Assembly: GCF_024679095.1 (NCBI RefSeq)
Contig: NW_026110790.1
Coordinates: 1-64,000, forward strand
DNA from: Eriocheir sinensis
Taxonomy: Eukaryota > Arthropoda > Malacostraca > Decapoda > Varunidae
Reading direction: 5' to 3'
Length of the DNA stretch: 64,000 bases
Below are positions 54,777 through 64,000 of this stretch, piece after piece (positions within the stretch are counted from its first letter, which is position 1; each line of letters begins with the position of its first letter). The position numbers were made by a program, and so were the translations under genes. Under the pieces are notes generated by a model. It did no database searches, was not told the DNA's origin, and saw nothing but the letters and a program-made list of their open reading frames with translations.

Positions 54777-55447
54777 GAGAGAGACTTAGGAGTCCTAGTG
54801 AGCGCTGACCTCCGTCCTAGGGCTCAATGCATTCAGGCTAAAAATCGGGCAAACAGAGTACTTGGTTTCATCTCAAGGAGCGTGAGCAATAGGAGCGCTG
54901 AAGTCATCCTCAAACTTTACTTAGCACTAGTTAGACCTCATCTCGATTATGATGTTCAGTTCTGGTCCCCCTACTATAGAATGGATATCAAGATGTTAGA
55001 ATCTGTACAGACGAGGATGACAAAGGTGATTCAGGGGGTGAGAAACTTGCCTTATGAAGACCGGCTGAAGCATTTAAATCTACACTCGCTAGAAAGGCGA
55101 AGGTTGCGAGGAGACTTGATCGAAGTCTATAAATGGATGAAGGGATTTAATAAAGGGGATGTCAATAAAATTTTGAGAGTGAGAGAGCCAGGTCGGACGC
55201 GTGGCAATGGTTTTAAGTTAGACAAATTCAGATTCAACAAAGACATAGACAAGAATTGGTTCACCAGTAGAGTGGTGGATGAATGGAACAGGCTTGGGAG
55301 CCATGTTGTGGGTGCCAATACCGTAGATACATTCAAGAAGAGGTTAGATAAAGCCATGGATGGTGAGGTAAGGTGGAGTGGAGTGTACAGGAGCTGCCTT
55401 GTATAGGCCAACCGGTCTCTTGCAGACTCCTTATGTTCTTATGTTCT
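54777..55447 (+). pseudogene. CR1-like LINE 3' end (C-terminus of the RT polyprotein plus 3' UTR)
   Basis: Open to TAG at 55406. It starts ERDLGVLVSADLRP, then KNRANRVLGFISRS, and carries the post-RT signature YLALVRPHLDY. LPYEDRLKHLNL, SLERRRLRGDL and VVDEWNRLG follow. This is the conserved C-terminal region after the RT domain. A short 3' UTR ends in CTTATGTTCTTATGTTCT, the kind of small repeated tail that CR1-type elements use. The 5' break lies just after a (GT)n run. The frame is intact, so the copy is fairly young, but it has no catalytic domain. Confidence 0.92.
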
Positions 55448-56247
55448 CTCCAACCCTTTCCTCCCTTCCTTCCTTGCTCACTTTCCTCCCTCCCTCCCTC
55501 CTTTCCTCGCTCATTTCCTTCCCTTTCTCTGAACTTTGGGAGAAAAGTTGTCCCTTCTGATGTGGAACACCTTAGATAGATAAGCTTTATGACAAGATCA
55601 CAAGAAAACATGGATATAAATTTGAGAGTGAGATTTACGGGAAGACACAGAGGGGAGAAAACAGAGTGAGAGAAATAATGGATCAATGTAATGTACTTTA
55701 GCCTTAAATTTCTTTCAGTAGTGCAAGAAGTTAGTCAGAATCTTGGGAAACAGTAACAAAAGCTTCGTGGCTATTTATATGCATTGCTCAGGTCTTAGTA
55801 AGCTTGGTGTTGTAGGTAAGAACTGTAGCCTTAAGTTTCTGTCATGCTGCAAAGGCTTTTCTCTATAAGATGGAATTGTAGTTTATTTTAGTATGCATTT
55901 TCAAAGTCAAAAAACATTCAAAAAACCCTCACACCTTATATAAACCCCAAACATGCCAATTTGTACTGATAATATGACATGCAGCAGCAGCTTAAGTATT
56001 GGTCATTCCAGCAAACTGAGGCGGCCTTTTAAATGCCTGTAGTTCACCTCATCACAAAGCTTTGTAAGGGCAACTAAAAGGTATTTCAATAATTTAGTGC
56101 ACGTAAATCCGCTCATCATCTCTGGGCCTGTGTTAGGTTTGAACACTGGGATATGGGCCGATAGGAAGGCCAGAATTGCCTCAGTTTACCTTCCCCAGGT
56201 ACAAGTGTTCATCAACCATCTACACAGGAAGGATGAACAGCTGTGTG
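55448..56247. other. No gene recognised
   Basis: A pyrimidine-rich patch at 55448-55530, then unique sequence. Confidence 0.4.
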
Positions 56248-56387
56248 AGGCCTTCTAGCCACTGCTACATATTAGATCACGTGGGTGTTGATGCTGGTAG
56301 GCTAACACTGTGATACTCATGCCATACCATTCTTTCATTGACGCAGGCTTTACATAAATGAGACAACACAGGCATTTGAAAAGACAT
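56248..56387. repeat. 147-bp direct duplicate, copy 2
   Basis: Near-identical to 52892-53038. It lacks the ACTGCTCC duplication and has a few substitutions. Confidence 0.95.
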
Positions 56388-56510
56388 AGAGTATGATCTG
56401 TTTGGTACAAGTCCCTCTCTCCTGAGCTTGTCTATGTAGGCTATTACAAAAGAAAACTGCCAGCTCTGGGATTTATATGAGGTGTGAGGGTTGGGGAAAA
56501 AAAATCACTA

Positions 56511-56682
56511 CAATCGTCCCTCAAATAGTACAGTTTCCAATAGTTTGGTTTCAGTTTTATATGGATTGTCATGGAAGATCTTTTAGGATTTTAAAATTTC
56601 CGGCTCCTTAAAAATCTTCTTAGAAAATCCACATAAAACCAAATCCGAACTATTGGAAACTGTGCTATTTGAGGGACGACTG
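56511..56682. mobile_element. Hairpin MITE, mariner-like, TA-flanked
   Basis: The 172-bp near-palindrome starts CAATCGTCCCTCAAATAG and ends CTATTTGAGGGACGACTG, with arms of ~60-70 bases (CAGTTTCCAATAGTT against AACTATTGGAAACTG). TA lies immediately outside both ends (56509-56510, 56683-56684). Such palindromic TA-flanked units with CAGTCGTCCCTC-like ends are typical of Tc1/mariner MITEs. Confidence 0.85.
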
Positions 56683-56820
56683 TATTACTAAGGAAAGAAA
56701 AATAGCTTGAATACTTATGACATAATGACAAAGTAGCCTATCAGTGTGCCACTCCCCCGCCCATGGGAAGGAAGGGAAAGAATGGAGCTATGGGAGATGA
56801 CCTGTTTTTCCTTCTGCTCT

Positions 56821-57054
56821 CACTCCCTCCTCCCGCCATAGTCCGACAGGTGTCTGTTCTTCCTATGTATTCCTATGTATACTCCCCTTTCCCTCCTCTG
56901 CTTTAATAATGAAATAGCTGCCTCCAGCCCAGTGTCACTCCCTCCTCCTGCCATAGTCCGACAGGTGTCTGTTCTTCCTATGTATTCCTATGTATACTCC
57001 CCTTTCTTTCCTCCCTTCCCTCCTCTGCTTTAATAATGAAATATCTGTCTCTAG
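56821..57054. repeat. 115-bp tandem duplication upstream of a candidate exon
   Basis: CACTCCCTCCTCC[C/T]GCCATAGTCCGACAGG...GCTTTAATAATGAAATA occurs at 56821 and 56936. The second copy has an extra TCCTCCCTTCC-type patch. Each copy ends in an acceptor-like CTGCCTCCAG/CTGTCTCTAG. Confidence 0.9.
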
Positions 57055-57207
57055 GCCACCAGCCCTAATCAGGCCATACCTGCGGCAAACAAGGTGTCAA
57101 GGGTGTGTGTGCTGTGGAGGTATAGTTGGTGGAGTGGACATGATGCCATTCACTGCCTTGACATCAACCTGTCATTCTCGTGCCGTCAAAACCTGGTGGT
57201 TACCCGG
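57055..57207 (+). CDS. Candidate internal exon (51 codons), unidentified
   Basis: Starts after CTGTCTCTAG and ends before GTGAGAGG. The 153 bases are open in phase 0 (ATSPNQAIPAANKV; CVLWRYSWWSGHDAIHCLDI; SFSCRQNLVVTR). The composition is balanced and not repetitive, unlike its surroundings. No neighbouring exon was found and I do not recognise the protein, so chance is possible. Confidence 0.33.
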
Positions 57208-57813
57208 GTGAGAGGTCATGCTTCAAGCCGTGTCTTATCCATTGTGACGGTGTTGTTTACTGATAGCTACGCTGGAACATTTCCACACATTAAGCCTCCA
57301 TGGTGGGAGCTAACAGGATGGAGAGAAAAAAAGAAACACCAATAGAAAGGAAATTAATGCAGGAATAAGAGAAAAATTAGTTAACACTCAGCACTCTATC
57401 CCTCCTCATCTCCTTCAGGTCCTAGTGTCTGGAAATCAGGTTTGGTGTTAACTGTGTGAACATTACCACACTTTGATATATATATCATTATAAATTGGGT
57501 GCTACTTCAGCGTGCAGTCTGGCCCAGTATCACAAGTCTGCAAAATGACCTGACCTGTCTCCCGAAACCTAGCTCATGTGTCGCCCCAATAGAAAAGAAG
57601 AGAAAGAAAAAAAAAAAAAAAAAGACCAATGGAAAACAAAAAAACACAAGATAAATTAATAAAAAAATAAACAAAAACATTCTCCATGAAATCAAATGGG
57701 TCAATGACTTGACTCTTGAGGCAGTCACTGTAAACAGAGTGAATCATTGCATCAAATATCTTAACGCAATGAGACTCACTTGCTCTAAACGCAGCCTCCT
57801 AAATTTAAGTAAA

Positions 57814-57816
<3 letters not shown>
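57208..57816. other. No gene recognised; faint acidic-module relic
   Basis: 57357-57420, read in reverse, has CTGAAGGAGATGAGGAGGGA then GAGTGTTAACTAATTTTT. It resembles the acidic modules with a mutated donor. Confidence 0.3.
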
Positions 57817-57878
<62 letters not shown>

Positions 57879-58490
57879 AGGAAGGAACGAAAGGAAGGAA
57901 GGAAGAGGGTTGGAAGGAAGGAAGGAAAGGGAAGGAAGGAGGGATGGGATGGGAAAGGCGTGGAAGAGAGGGTTAAGGAAGGGAAGGAAAGTGAAGGGAA
58001 GGGATGGGAAGGGAAGGGAGGGGATGGGGAGGGGATGTGAAGGGAAGGGATGGAAAGGGGAGAGAAGGGACAGGAAGGGATGGAAAGGGGAGAGAAGGGA
58101 CAGGAAGGGATGGGATGGGAAAGGAAGGGATGGGCTGGGAAGGGAAGGGAAGAGAAGGGATGGGAAGGGATGGGATGGGGAGGGAAAGGAAGGGATGGGA
58201 AGGGAAAGGAAGGGATGGGAAGGGATGGGAAGGGATGGGCTGGGAAGGGAAGGGAAGAGAAGGGATGGGAAGGGATAGGAAGGGAAGGGATGGGATGGGA
58301 AGGGAAGGGATGGGAAGAGAGGGTTAAGGAAGGGAAGGAAAGGTTAGGGAAAGGAAGGGATGAGAAGGGAAAGGAAGGGATGGGAAGGGAAGGGAAGGGA
58401 TGGGAATGGATGGGATGGGAATGGAAGGGAAGGGAAGGGAAGGGAAGGGAAGGGAAGGGAAGGGAAGGGAAGGGAAGGGAAGGGATGGTG
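57817..58490. repeat. (GA)n then (GGGAT/GGGAA)n purine-rich minisatellite
   Basis: (GA)n at ~57817-57875, then about 600 bases built from GGGAAGGGAT-type words. The plus strand is almost pyrimidine-free. The long frames it creates (EKGQEGMERGEKG...) are not genes. Confidence 0.97.
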
Positions 58491-58599
58491 TAGCCGCTGT
58501 TCGGCTCAGCAAAAGATAGACTAATGTGGTAGATATGTATGTAGGCATTATCGGATTATATGAATTTATGAATTATGTCGGGATGGTCGAGCGAAGGGG

Positions 58600-59206
58600 T
58601 GGTGTGAGGCGGTAGTGTGGGGTGGTGTGAGGCGGTAGTGTGGGGTGGTGTGGGGCGGTAGTGTGGGGTGGTGTGGGGCGGTAGTGTGGGGTGGTGTGGG
58701 GGGGGAGTGTGTGGTGGTGTGGGGCGGGAGGGTGGTGTGGGGTGGTGTGGGGTGGTTGTGTGGGGTGGTGTGGGGGGGTTGTGGGGGGGGGGGGGGGGGG
58801 GTTGTGTGGGGTGGTGTGTGGGGGTTGTGTGGGGTGGTGTGGGGCGGTAGTGTGGGGTGGTGTGAGGCGGTAGTGTGGGGTGGTGTGGGGCGGTAGTGTG
58901 GGGTGGTGTGAGGCGGTAGTGTGGGGTGGTGTGGGGCGGTGGTGTGGGGTGGTGTGGGGCGGTGGTGTGGGGTGGTGTGGGGTGGTGTGGGGTGGTGTGG
59001 GGCGGTGGTGTGGGGTGGTGTGGGGCGGTGAGTGGTGGTGTGGGTGTGGTGTGGGGTGGTGTGGGGTGGTGTGGGAGGGTGGGGGTGGTGTGGTGTGGTG
59101 GTGTGGGGTGGTGGGGCGGTGGTGTGGGGTGTGGTGTGGGGTGGTGGTGTGGGGTGGTGTGGGGTGGTGTGGGGTGGTGTGTGGTGGTGTGGGGTGGTGT
59201 CCCAGA
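58600..59206. repeat. G-rich ~23-bp minisatellite
   Basis: Units of GTGTGGGGTGGTGTGGGGCG type with a poly-G run of ~20 at 58782-58801. The strand asymmetry is extreme (almost no A). All overlapping frames (VWGG, TTPHH) are artefacts. Confidence 0.97.
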
Positions 59207-59276
59207 TGTTCACGGGAAAAGTGTCGAGACAGCGGCGAGATGACTGAAATGCTGACTCTGGACGCCTGCTGGAGGC

Positions 59277-59842
59277 CCTCAACTCCTAGGAAAGCCTTGC
59301 CAAATGTGTGTTTCCTTAGGTTCAAAGTACAGAGGAAGGGTCACACTACCACCAGGGTCACAAAACTACCCCTGGAAATGCCCACAACTCCTAGGAAAGC
59401 CTTGTCAAGTGTGTGTTTCCTTAGGTTCACGGTACAGAGGAAGGGTCACAAAGCTACCCCTGGAAATGCCCACAACTCCTAGGAAAGCCTTGCCAAATAT
59501 GTGTTTCCTTAGGTTCACGGTACAGAGGAAGGGTCACAAAGCTACCCCTGGAAATGCCCACAACTCCTAGGAAAGCCTTGTCAAGTGTGTGTTTCCTTAG
59601 GTTCACGGTACAGAGGGTCACAAAACTACCCCTGGAAATGCACACAACTCCTAGGAAAGCCTTGTCAAGTGTGTGTTTCCTTAGGTTCACGGTACAGAGG
59701 GTCACAAAACTACCCCTGGAAATGCCCACAGCTCCTAGGAAAGCCTTGGCAAATGTGTGTTTCCTTAGGTTCACGGTACAGAGGAAGGGTCATAAAACTA
59801 CCCCTGGAAATGCCCACAACTCCTAGGAAAGTCTTGGCAAAT
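59277..59842 (+). repeat. Family B tandem array, ~6 units with shortening periods
   Basis: The first unit is 105 bp and the later ones ~82-88 bp, because the CTACCACCAGGGTCA part has been lost. All share TTTCCTTAGGTTCACGGTAC, CTACCCCTGGAAATGC and CCTAGGAAAGCCTTG. Confidence 0.95.
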
Positions 59843-60046
59843 TATGCTTGCATCTCAAAATTATCAAATAATCTATGTTTCTTTATGTGCACCATTTAAT
59901 TCTGCATGTTTTTACATATAATACATGATGATTATGTTGAGTTTATGGCTGAAAACTTGTTATAAACAGAAGCAACATTTGAAATTTGGTGCGCGTGGCC
60001 AGCCCGGATATGGCGCCGTTTTGGCCTGGCCGTAGTAAAGGGGTTG
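59843..60046 (-). repeat. Solo copy of the 168-bp satellite with outer flank
   Basis: In reverse it reads TACTACGGCCAGGCCAAAAC ... AACTCAACATAATCATCATG ... ATTAAATGGTGCACATAAAG, one monomer. Beyond it lies TGATAATTTTGAGATGCAAG, the same flank as at 297-345. On the other side the reading AACCCCTTTACTACGGCC extends the monomer start. Confidence 0.88.
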
Positions 60047-60205
60047 AGCCTGTGGTGTCTTGTTGGTCAGGCATAAATAAACCAAAAATTGAAAATGGGC
60101 AGCTCCTTAGTGCCTCCCTTGAGTGAGAAAGTGCCGGGCCAGCCCCTGCTACTTACTGTGGAATGCTTCTTCATATAAAAATCACGGATCAAACAACAGA
60201 TAAAC

Positions 60206-60640
60206 ATGGACGCTCTTCACATACACAGACAAGCACACAGACTTACACTTATGTACAAGATCACAAACACTCACATTGACACTGACCCACAAACATACCT
60301 ACACAAGGCAAACAGTCAACGTACTCGTAACACACACATCCATAAATACCAAACATATCACACCGACGCATACAAGCACTCATACTTTCCACGCACCATA
60401 CACCACTGGAACAGCCTCCCTCAACAGATTTTAGACTGCGATACAATAGACTCATTCAAAAAACAAATACACACTCACTTGTCACCACAACACACCAACA
60501 CTAACAATTACACTTGATTCACTTCCCTCACCTGCACACTCGGCTCCCCCGTCCCCCCGACAGTCAACATATATGCGTGTTATGCACCATACAGGTGCCC
60601 TGCGCATTATTATCCAGATCCAGATCCAGATAAAAATCAT
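60206..60640 (+). pseudogene. Second LINE family, 3' end with CCAGAT tail
   Basis: The frame to 60517 carries a LINE C-terminal pattern (RLTLMYKITN; YFPRTIHHWNSLPQQIL; IDSFKKQIHTHL). A short 3' UTR ends in repeated GATCCA units at ~60614-60632. The HWNSLP/SFK signature and tail type differ from the CR1-like copy at 54.8 kb, so this is a separate LINE clade. It is strongly 5'-truncated. Confidence 0.8.
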
Positions 60641-61208
60641 GTGATAAAAATGGTGCAGCTATAAACACTGAACCATAAGTACGAGTGGCTGTTAAACCCA
60701 GACGGGCTAGGCACGGGTCATATAGGATGACTGGCAGGAACCAACACTGTGAGCCACATATTTGTAACAGGTTCACAGCATGGTGTGGTGAATGCTTATG
60801 TTGCCTTCCCATGACTGAGCCTTGGGGAGCTTGGCCATTTCCAGGGGGAGTTTTATGACCCTTCTGCCCGGGCTGCCTCTGTACAGTCAATGTGAAAAAA
60901 AGACTCATTACAAACCCAATTATCTCCTTTGTTTGACTTTGAAAAGAGTTTGCATTAAGAGTCTACTGATACAGCAAGCTTACTATGAGGGGCCTTGAGC
61001 CAGGCAGCGCTTTTGGCAAATATCTTGTAAAGAAACAGCTTGAGCACGACCCTGGCACCATTGTGAAGGATTAGGGCACTCATTTGGGGGATAGTTTTGG
61101 GGACACATTAATGGAAACAACATTAATTGAAATGGGGAAATTTGTTTGGGTTTATGATCTTTTGCTTTGGGAACTAAATTCAGGAACAAATTAATCTCAT
61201 ACACACAC
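60641..61208 (-). repeat. Degenerate family B unit (about 60770-60960) and unassigned flank
   Basis: ATTTCCAGGGGGAGTTTTATG, CTCTGTACAGTCAATGTG and AAGACTCATTACAAACCCAA correspond to a full-length family-B unit in reverse. The rest is unassigned. Confidence 0.6.
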
Positions 61209-61616
61209 ACACACAAAAAAAAGGGTCCAGAACTGGAGGAAGTGACATATGAAAAGAGACTAAAGGAAATGGACTTAGCAACACTAGAACAAAGAGGAGA
61301 CCTATTACAAATATATAGACTATTGAGTAAAATGGAAGAAGTAGATAACGAGAAATTGCTACTAAGAGAGGAACCTTCCAGCAGGAATACTAGAGGACAT
61401 AGTAAAAAGTTGAGGAAGGGAAGATGCTCAAGAGACATAAAGAAATATAGCTTCCCACAAAGAAATATAGAGCTTTGGAACAGACTAAGTGAAGAAATAG
61501 TATCGGCAAAGAGTGTGCAGCGGAAAGTTGGATAATTATAGATACGGAGACGGGACCACACCAGCGTAAGCCCAGGCCTGTAAAATTACAACTAGGTAAA
61601 TACACACACACACACT
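61209..61616 (+). pseudogene. Third LINE 3' end (CR1-like), with 3' UTR
   Basis: The frame after a (CA)n run reads TYEKRLKEMDLATLEQR, GDLLQIYRLLSK, RDIKKYSFPQRNIELWNRL and SAKSVQ, a post-RT C-terminus. Its closest layout is the 54.8-kb element (YEDRL, SLERRRLRGDLIEVY, EWNRL), but it is clearly diverged. The 3' UTR has AGGCCTGTAAAATTACAACT and AGGTAAATAC, and then (AC)n. It is truncated at the (CA)n/poly-A junction on the 5' side. Confidence 0.88.
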
Positions 61617-61644
61617 CACAGACTCAAACATATACTCATATTCA

Positions 61645-61646
<2 letters not shown>

Positions 61647-61680
<34 letters not shown>
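61647..61680. repeat. (GT)n microsatellite
   Basis: Pure GT run. A (CAA)n run follows at ~61843-61871. Confidence 0.96.
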
Positions 61681-61683
<3 letters not shown>

Positions 61684-61841
61684 GAGGTATTTGTTATGTA
61701 TTTTTTTGTTTCCATGTCCTTAGGTAAGCTGCTGGGGTAGTCCTCGGTGGAAGAAAGTGTAAGCCATCAGCAGGGGACAGCTGCTGGACACACAGGAGGA
61801 ACTGACACACCAGGAGGGACACAACACATACAAGAAAAAAG

Positions 61842-61872
<31 letters not shown>

Positions 61873-61913
61873 GCAGGAGGAGGAAACAAGGACAAAATAA
61901 ACTCAACACTCAC

Positions 61914-61987
61914 CAATAGTGTGTGCTGCTCCTTCTCTTCCATTCTCTTCCTCCTCCTCATCTTCTTCTTCTTCTTCTTCTTGTTGT
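61914..61987 (-). other. Acidic exon-like module, copy 6
   Basis: On the minus strand, CAATATGCACAG precedes (compare CTTAATATGCAG at 44.1 kb) and GTGAGTGTTGAG follows. One frame reads QQEEEEEEDEEEEENGREG with no stop. The GAA tract is part of a visible (CTT)n microsatellite on the plus strand. Confidence 0.48.
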
Positions 61988-62835
61988 CTGTGCATATTGT
62001 TGTAAATTGTCCATTCTCTTCCTCCTCTCTCTGCATCATAAAAAACTGTGTCAACAACCACTGAGCTCCTTCAGACTGTAATGGCACAGATTGGCACCAA
62101 AACACCCAAGCTAAATACATGAAAGGCAGCAGCTTCTGGCATAAAATAACAAAGAATGACCTCGCTCACTCAGATAATAATAATAATGTCTCATTTGTAA
62201 GGAAGAATAAATGATTTAATAAATAAATAAATGATTGAGTAAAGACGTGTGGTTTTGTCAGGTTAGGTCAGAGGACGGCACCCAGCATTTTTACGGCAAA
62301 CCTTCTAAGGGTGGAGAAGGGGTCAACAAGCAGGTGGGCCATTATTTAAAAGCACCAAAATCTCCCAGAAAGAAACATTTTTGTCCAGCAGTGTCCCACG
62401 GGTCATGTTCTGGGGACAGTGTTGCCTCTAGACAAGGTAATACTTTTTTGGTCCCTGAATGCAGTGCAGTAAAGAAACACTTCCAGAAAATAGAAACAAA
62501 ATTTATATGACACAAAAATGTTTATGTGAAGCACACCCCCGCTGGGCTGTGTGTCAGGGGGCGACACATTCCTCAGGCCCACAAAACACCCAAAAGACAA
62601 TCACAAAACACCAAAAAATCTGCATTATGAAGCCAAATCTATACCGCTATATTACACCAGTCCACAGCGCTGAAAAAACATGGCTCTCCACCACACTGTG
62701 ACCCCCCCAGGGGAAACTGTGTGTATGCACACACCCCTGAAAGCAGCGAGGCTCCTTCCTTAACCCCCTGGACCCCAGCGATGCGTCACGGAACGTTGTG
62801 GCGCCCTAATGGAACAGCCAAGGAGGCTAATGTTT
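61988..62835. other. No gene recognised
   Basis: The frame at 62235-62510 (91 codons) has no recognisable domain or splice context. A short (AATA)n patch lies at ~62205-62230. Confidence 0.35.
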
Positions 62836-63475
62836 TAACCCATTAGCAGCGGGGATCATGTTTCTTAATGGTCCCTCTAAGTGAGAAAAATGAGAAAAAA
62901 TCATCACTCTCACAAACCATTTCATAATATATATCAATGCATTTGTGATCAGTTTATGCATCATTTATTTTGGGGGGTTTATATCATGGCATAAATTTGG
63001 CCCGTCGCTGCTACGGTAAAGCCACAAATTTATTACGTCGCTGCTACACGGTAAAGCCACAAATTTGGCCCGTCGCTGCTACACGGTAAAGCCACAAATT
63101 TGGACCGTCGCTGCTACACGGTAAAGCCACAAATTTGGCCCGTCGCTGCTACACGGTAAAGCCACAAATTTGGCCCGTCGCTGCTACACGGTAAAGCCAC
63201 AAATTTGGCCCGTCGCTGCTACACGGTAAAGCCACACATTTGGCCCGTTGCTGCTACACAGTAAAGCCACAAATTTGGCCCGTCGCTGCTACACGGTAAA
63301 GCCACAAATTTGGCCCGTCGCTGCTACACGGTAAAGCCACAAATTTGGCCCATCGCTGCTACACGGTAAAGCCACAAATTTGGCCCGTCGCTGCTACACG
63401 GTAAAGCCACAAATTTGGCCCATCGCTGCTACACGGTAAAGCCACAAATTTGGCCCATCGCTGCTACCGGGTTAA
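62836..63475 (+). mobile_element. TTAA-flanked MITE with 35-bp array, copy 7 (both ends intact)
   Basis: TTAACCCATTAGCAGCGGGG at the left and CGCTGCTACCGGGTTAA at the right, with TTAA at 62836-62839 and 63472-63475. A head of ~150 bp is followed by about 13 units of the 35-bp repeat. The final unit changes from CTACACGGTAAAG to CTACCGGGTTAA, which shows the relation of unit and terminus. Confidence 0.9.
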
Positions 63476-63696
63476 CTGTACATGAAAGGGGTATGAGGGG
63501 ACAGTACCCCAAGCAGGCAGGACCCACGCCACGCCTTGCAGGTCACTGTTCTCAGTTATTGCGTTTGTGTAAACATGTCACTGGTCATGAGGAGACACAC
63601 TTATTACAAGTTCCTCTGTCGCCCTCACGCCAACTCCTCCCTCATCAGCTGAGGCAGTAAACCTTGACACACACAAATGTGGAAGAGCTTGTTGCA
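63476..63696. other. No gene recognised
   Basis: Short unique spacer. Confidence 0.4.
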
Positions 63697-63709
63697 TTGC
63701 TCACGTAAA

Positions 63710-63955
63710 AAGTTGGGCACAACATCTGTGGTCATAAGCCGGAGAGAGACAGAAGGGGAAGGAATTATAGGAGAAGGGAATAGACCCCAGGAGATGGGAC
63801 ACAACCTCCGATTAATACCTGGTACACTGCTGGGTGGACAGGAGTGTAGGGTATCGGAAGAGCCGCCCAAATTTTTCCACTCTGCCGGGAATCGAGCCCG
63901 GGCTCTGTCGGTTGTGAGCCGAGTGTGCTAACCACTGCACCACGAAGCCCCCGCC
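63710..63955 (-). mobile_element. tRNA-derived SINE with 13-bp target duplication
   Basis: TTGCTCACGTAAA (63697-63709) and TTGCTCACATAAA (63956-63968) flank a full-length reverse SINE with intact tRNA-like arms and body. One mismatch in the duplication suggests moderate age. Confidence 0.92.
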
Positions 63956-64000
63956 TTGCTCACATAAACTTTCTGACAATCACTAACACTATGCAAGTAT

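Noticed and set aside
58573..59325. TTPHH-rich and VWGG-rich frames of 200-250 codons
   Set aside because: Translations of a G-rich minisatellite in every frame. No start or splice context.

Overview
This window looks like intergenic or intronic DNA from a large, repeat-rich animal genome. An arthropod is likely, most plausibly a decapod crustacean. That is an inference from the repeat profile: very long (AT)n, (GA)n, (CT)n, (GT)n and (ATT)n runs, many non-LTR retrotransposon tails, tRNA-derived SINEs and nested DNA-transposon relics. There is no operon structure and no bacterial gene. Most long open frames are by-products of tandem repeats whose period is a multiple of three.

Layout. 1-0.3 kb and 6.5-12.3 kb hold a ~168-bp satellite with higher-order structure. 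1.7-3.0 kb holds a broken PIF/Harbinger transposase. 3-6.5 kb holds a SINE, the first copy of a TTAA-flanked element with a 35-bp internal array, and small relics. 12.9-14.0 kb is a hAT-type non-autonomous element with a ~200-bp-arm foldback inside it. 15.5-19.1 kb is dominated by a ~105-bp repeat family (called family B here) interrupted by a fragment of LINE reverse transcriptase. 20-32 kb contains a small hAT MITE, inverted duplications (21.3-22.8 with 30.4-31.9 kb; 22.9-23.4 with 26.7-27.2 kb), a block of (AT)n arrays, a possible terminal exon at 25.6 kb, and a Gypsy pol relic interrupted by a family-B insertion. 32-44 kb contains an element with ~310-bp inverted arms, a hAT MITE (36.1 kb), an 81-bp tandem array (37-38.2 kb) and another TTAA element. 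44.4-46.8 kb is a 99-bp satellite made from a piece of LINE RT. 47.2-47.9 kb carries two convincing exons of an unidentified minus-strand gene. 48-64 kb contains two more TTAA elements, a hAT transposase C-terminal relic, a THAP-like relic, three LINE 3' ends, G-rich and purine-rich minisatellites, and a SINE with a clear target-site duplication.

There is little sign of genes working together. The parts that could belong to host genes are the 47.2/47.8 kb exons (minus strand), a candidate terminal exon at 25.6 kb, a candidate 153-bp exon at 57.1 kb, and a dispersed set of short acidic exon-like modules that all end at the same donor-like sequence (1.0, 14.9, 22.4, 30.8, 44.1 and 61.9 kb). The main theme is mobile elements seeding tandem arrays: a TTAA element whose inner array echoes its own terminal repeat, a LINE fragment amplified 24 times, and a satellite whose solo copy shares flanking sequence with the edge of an array.
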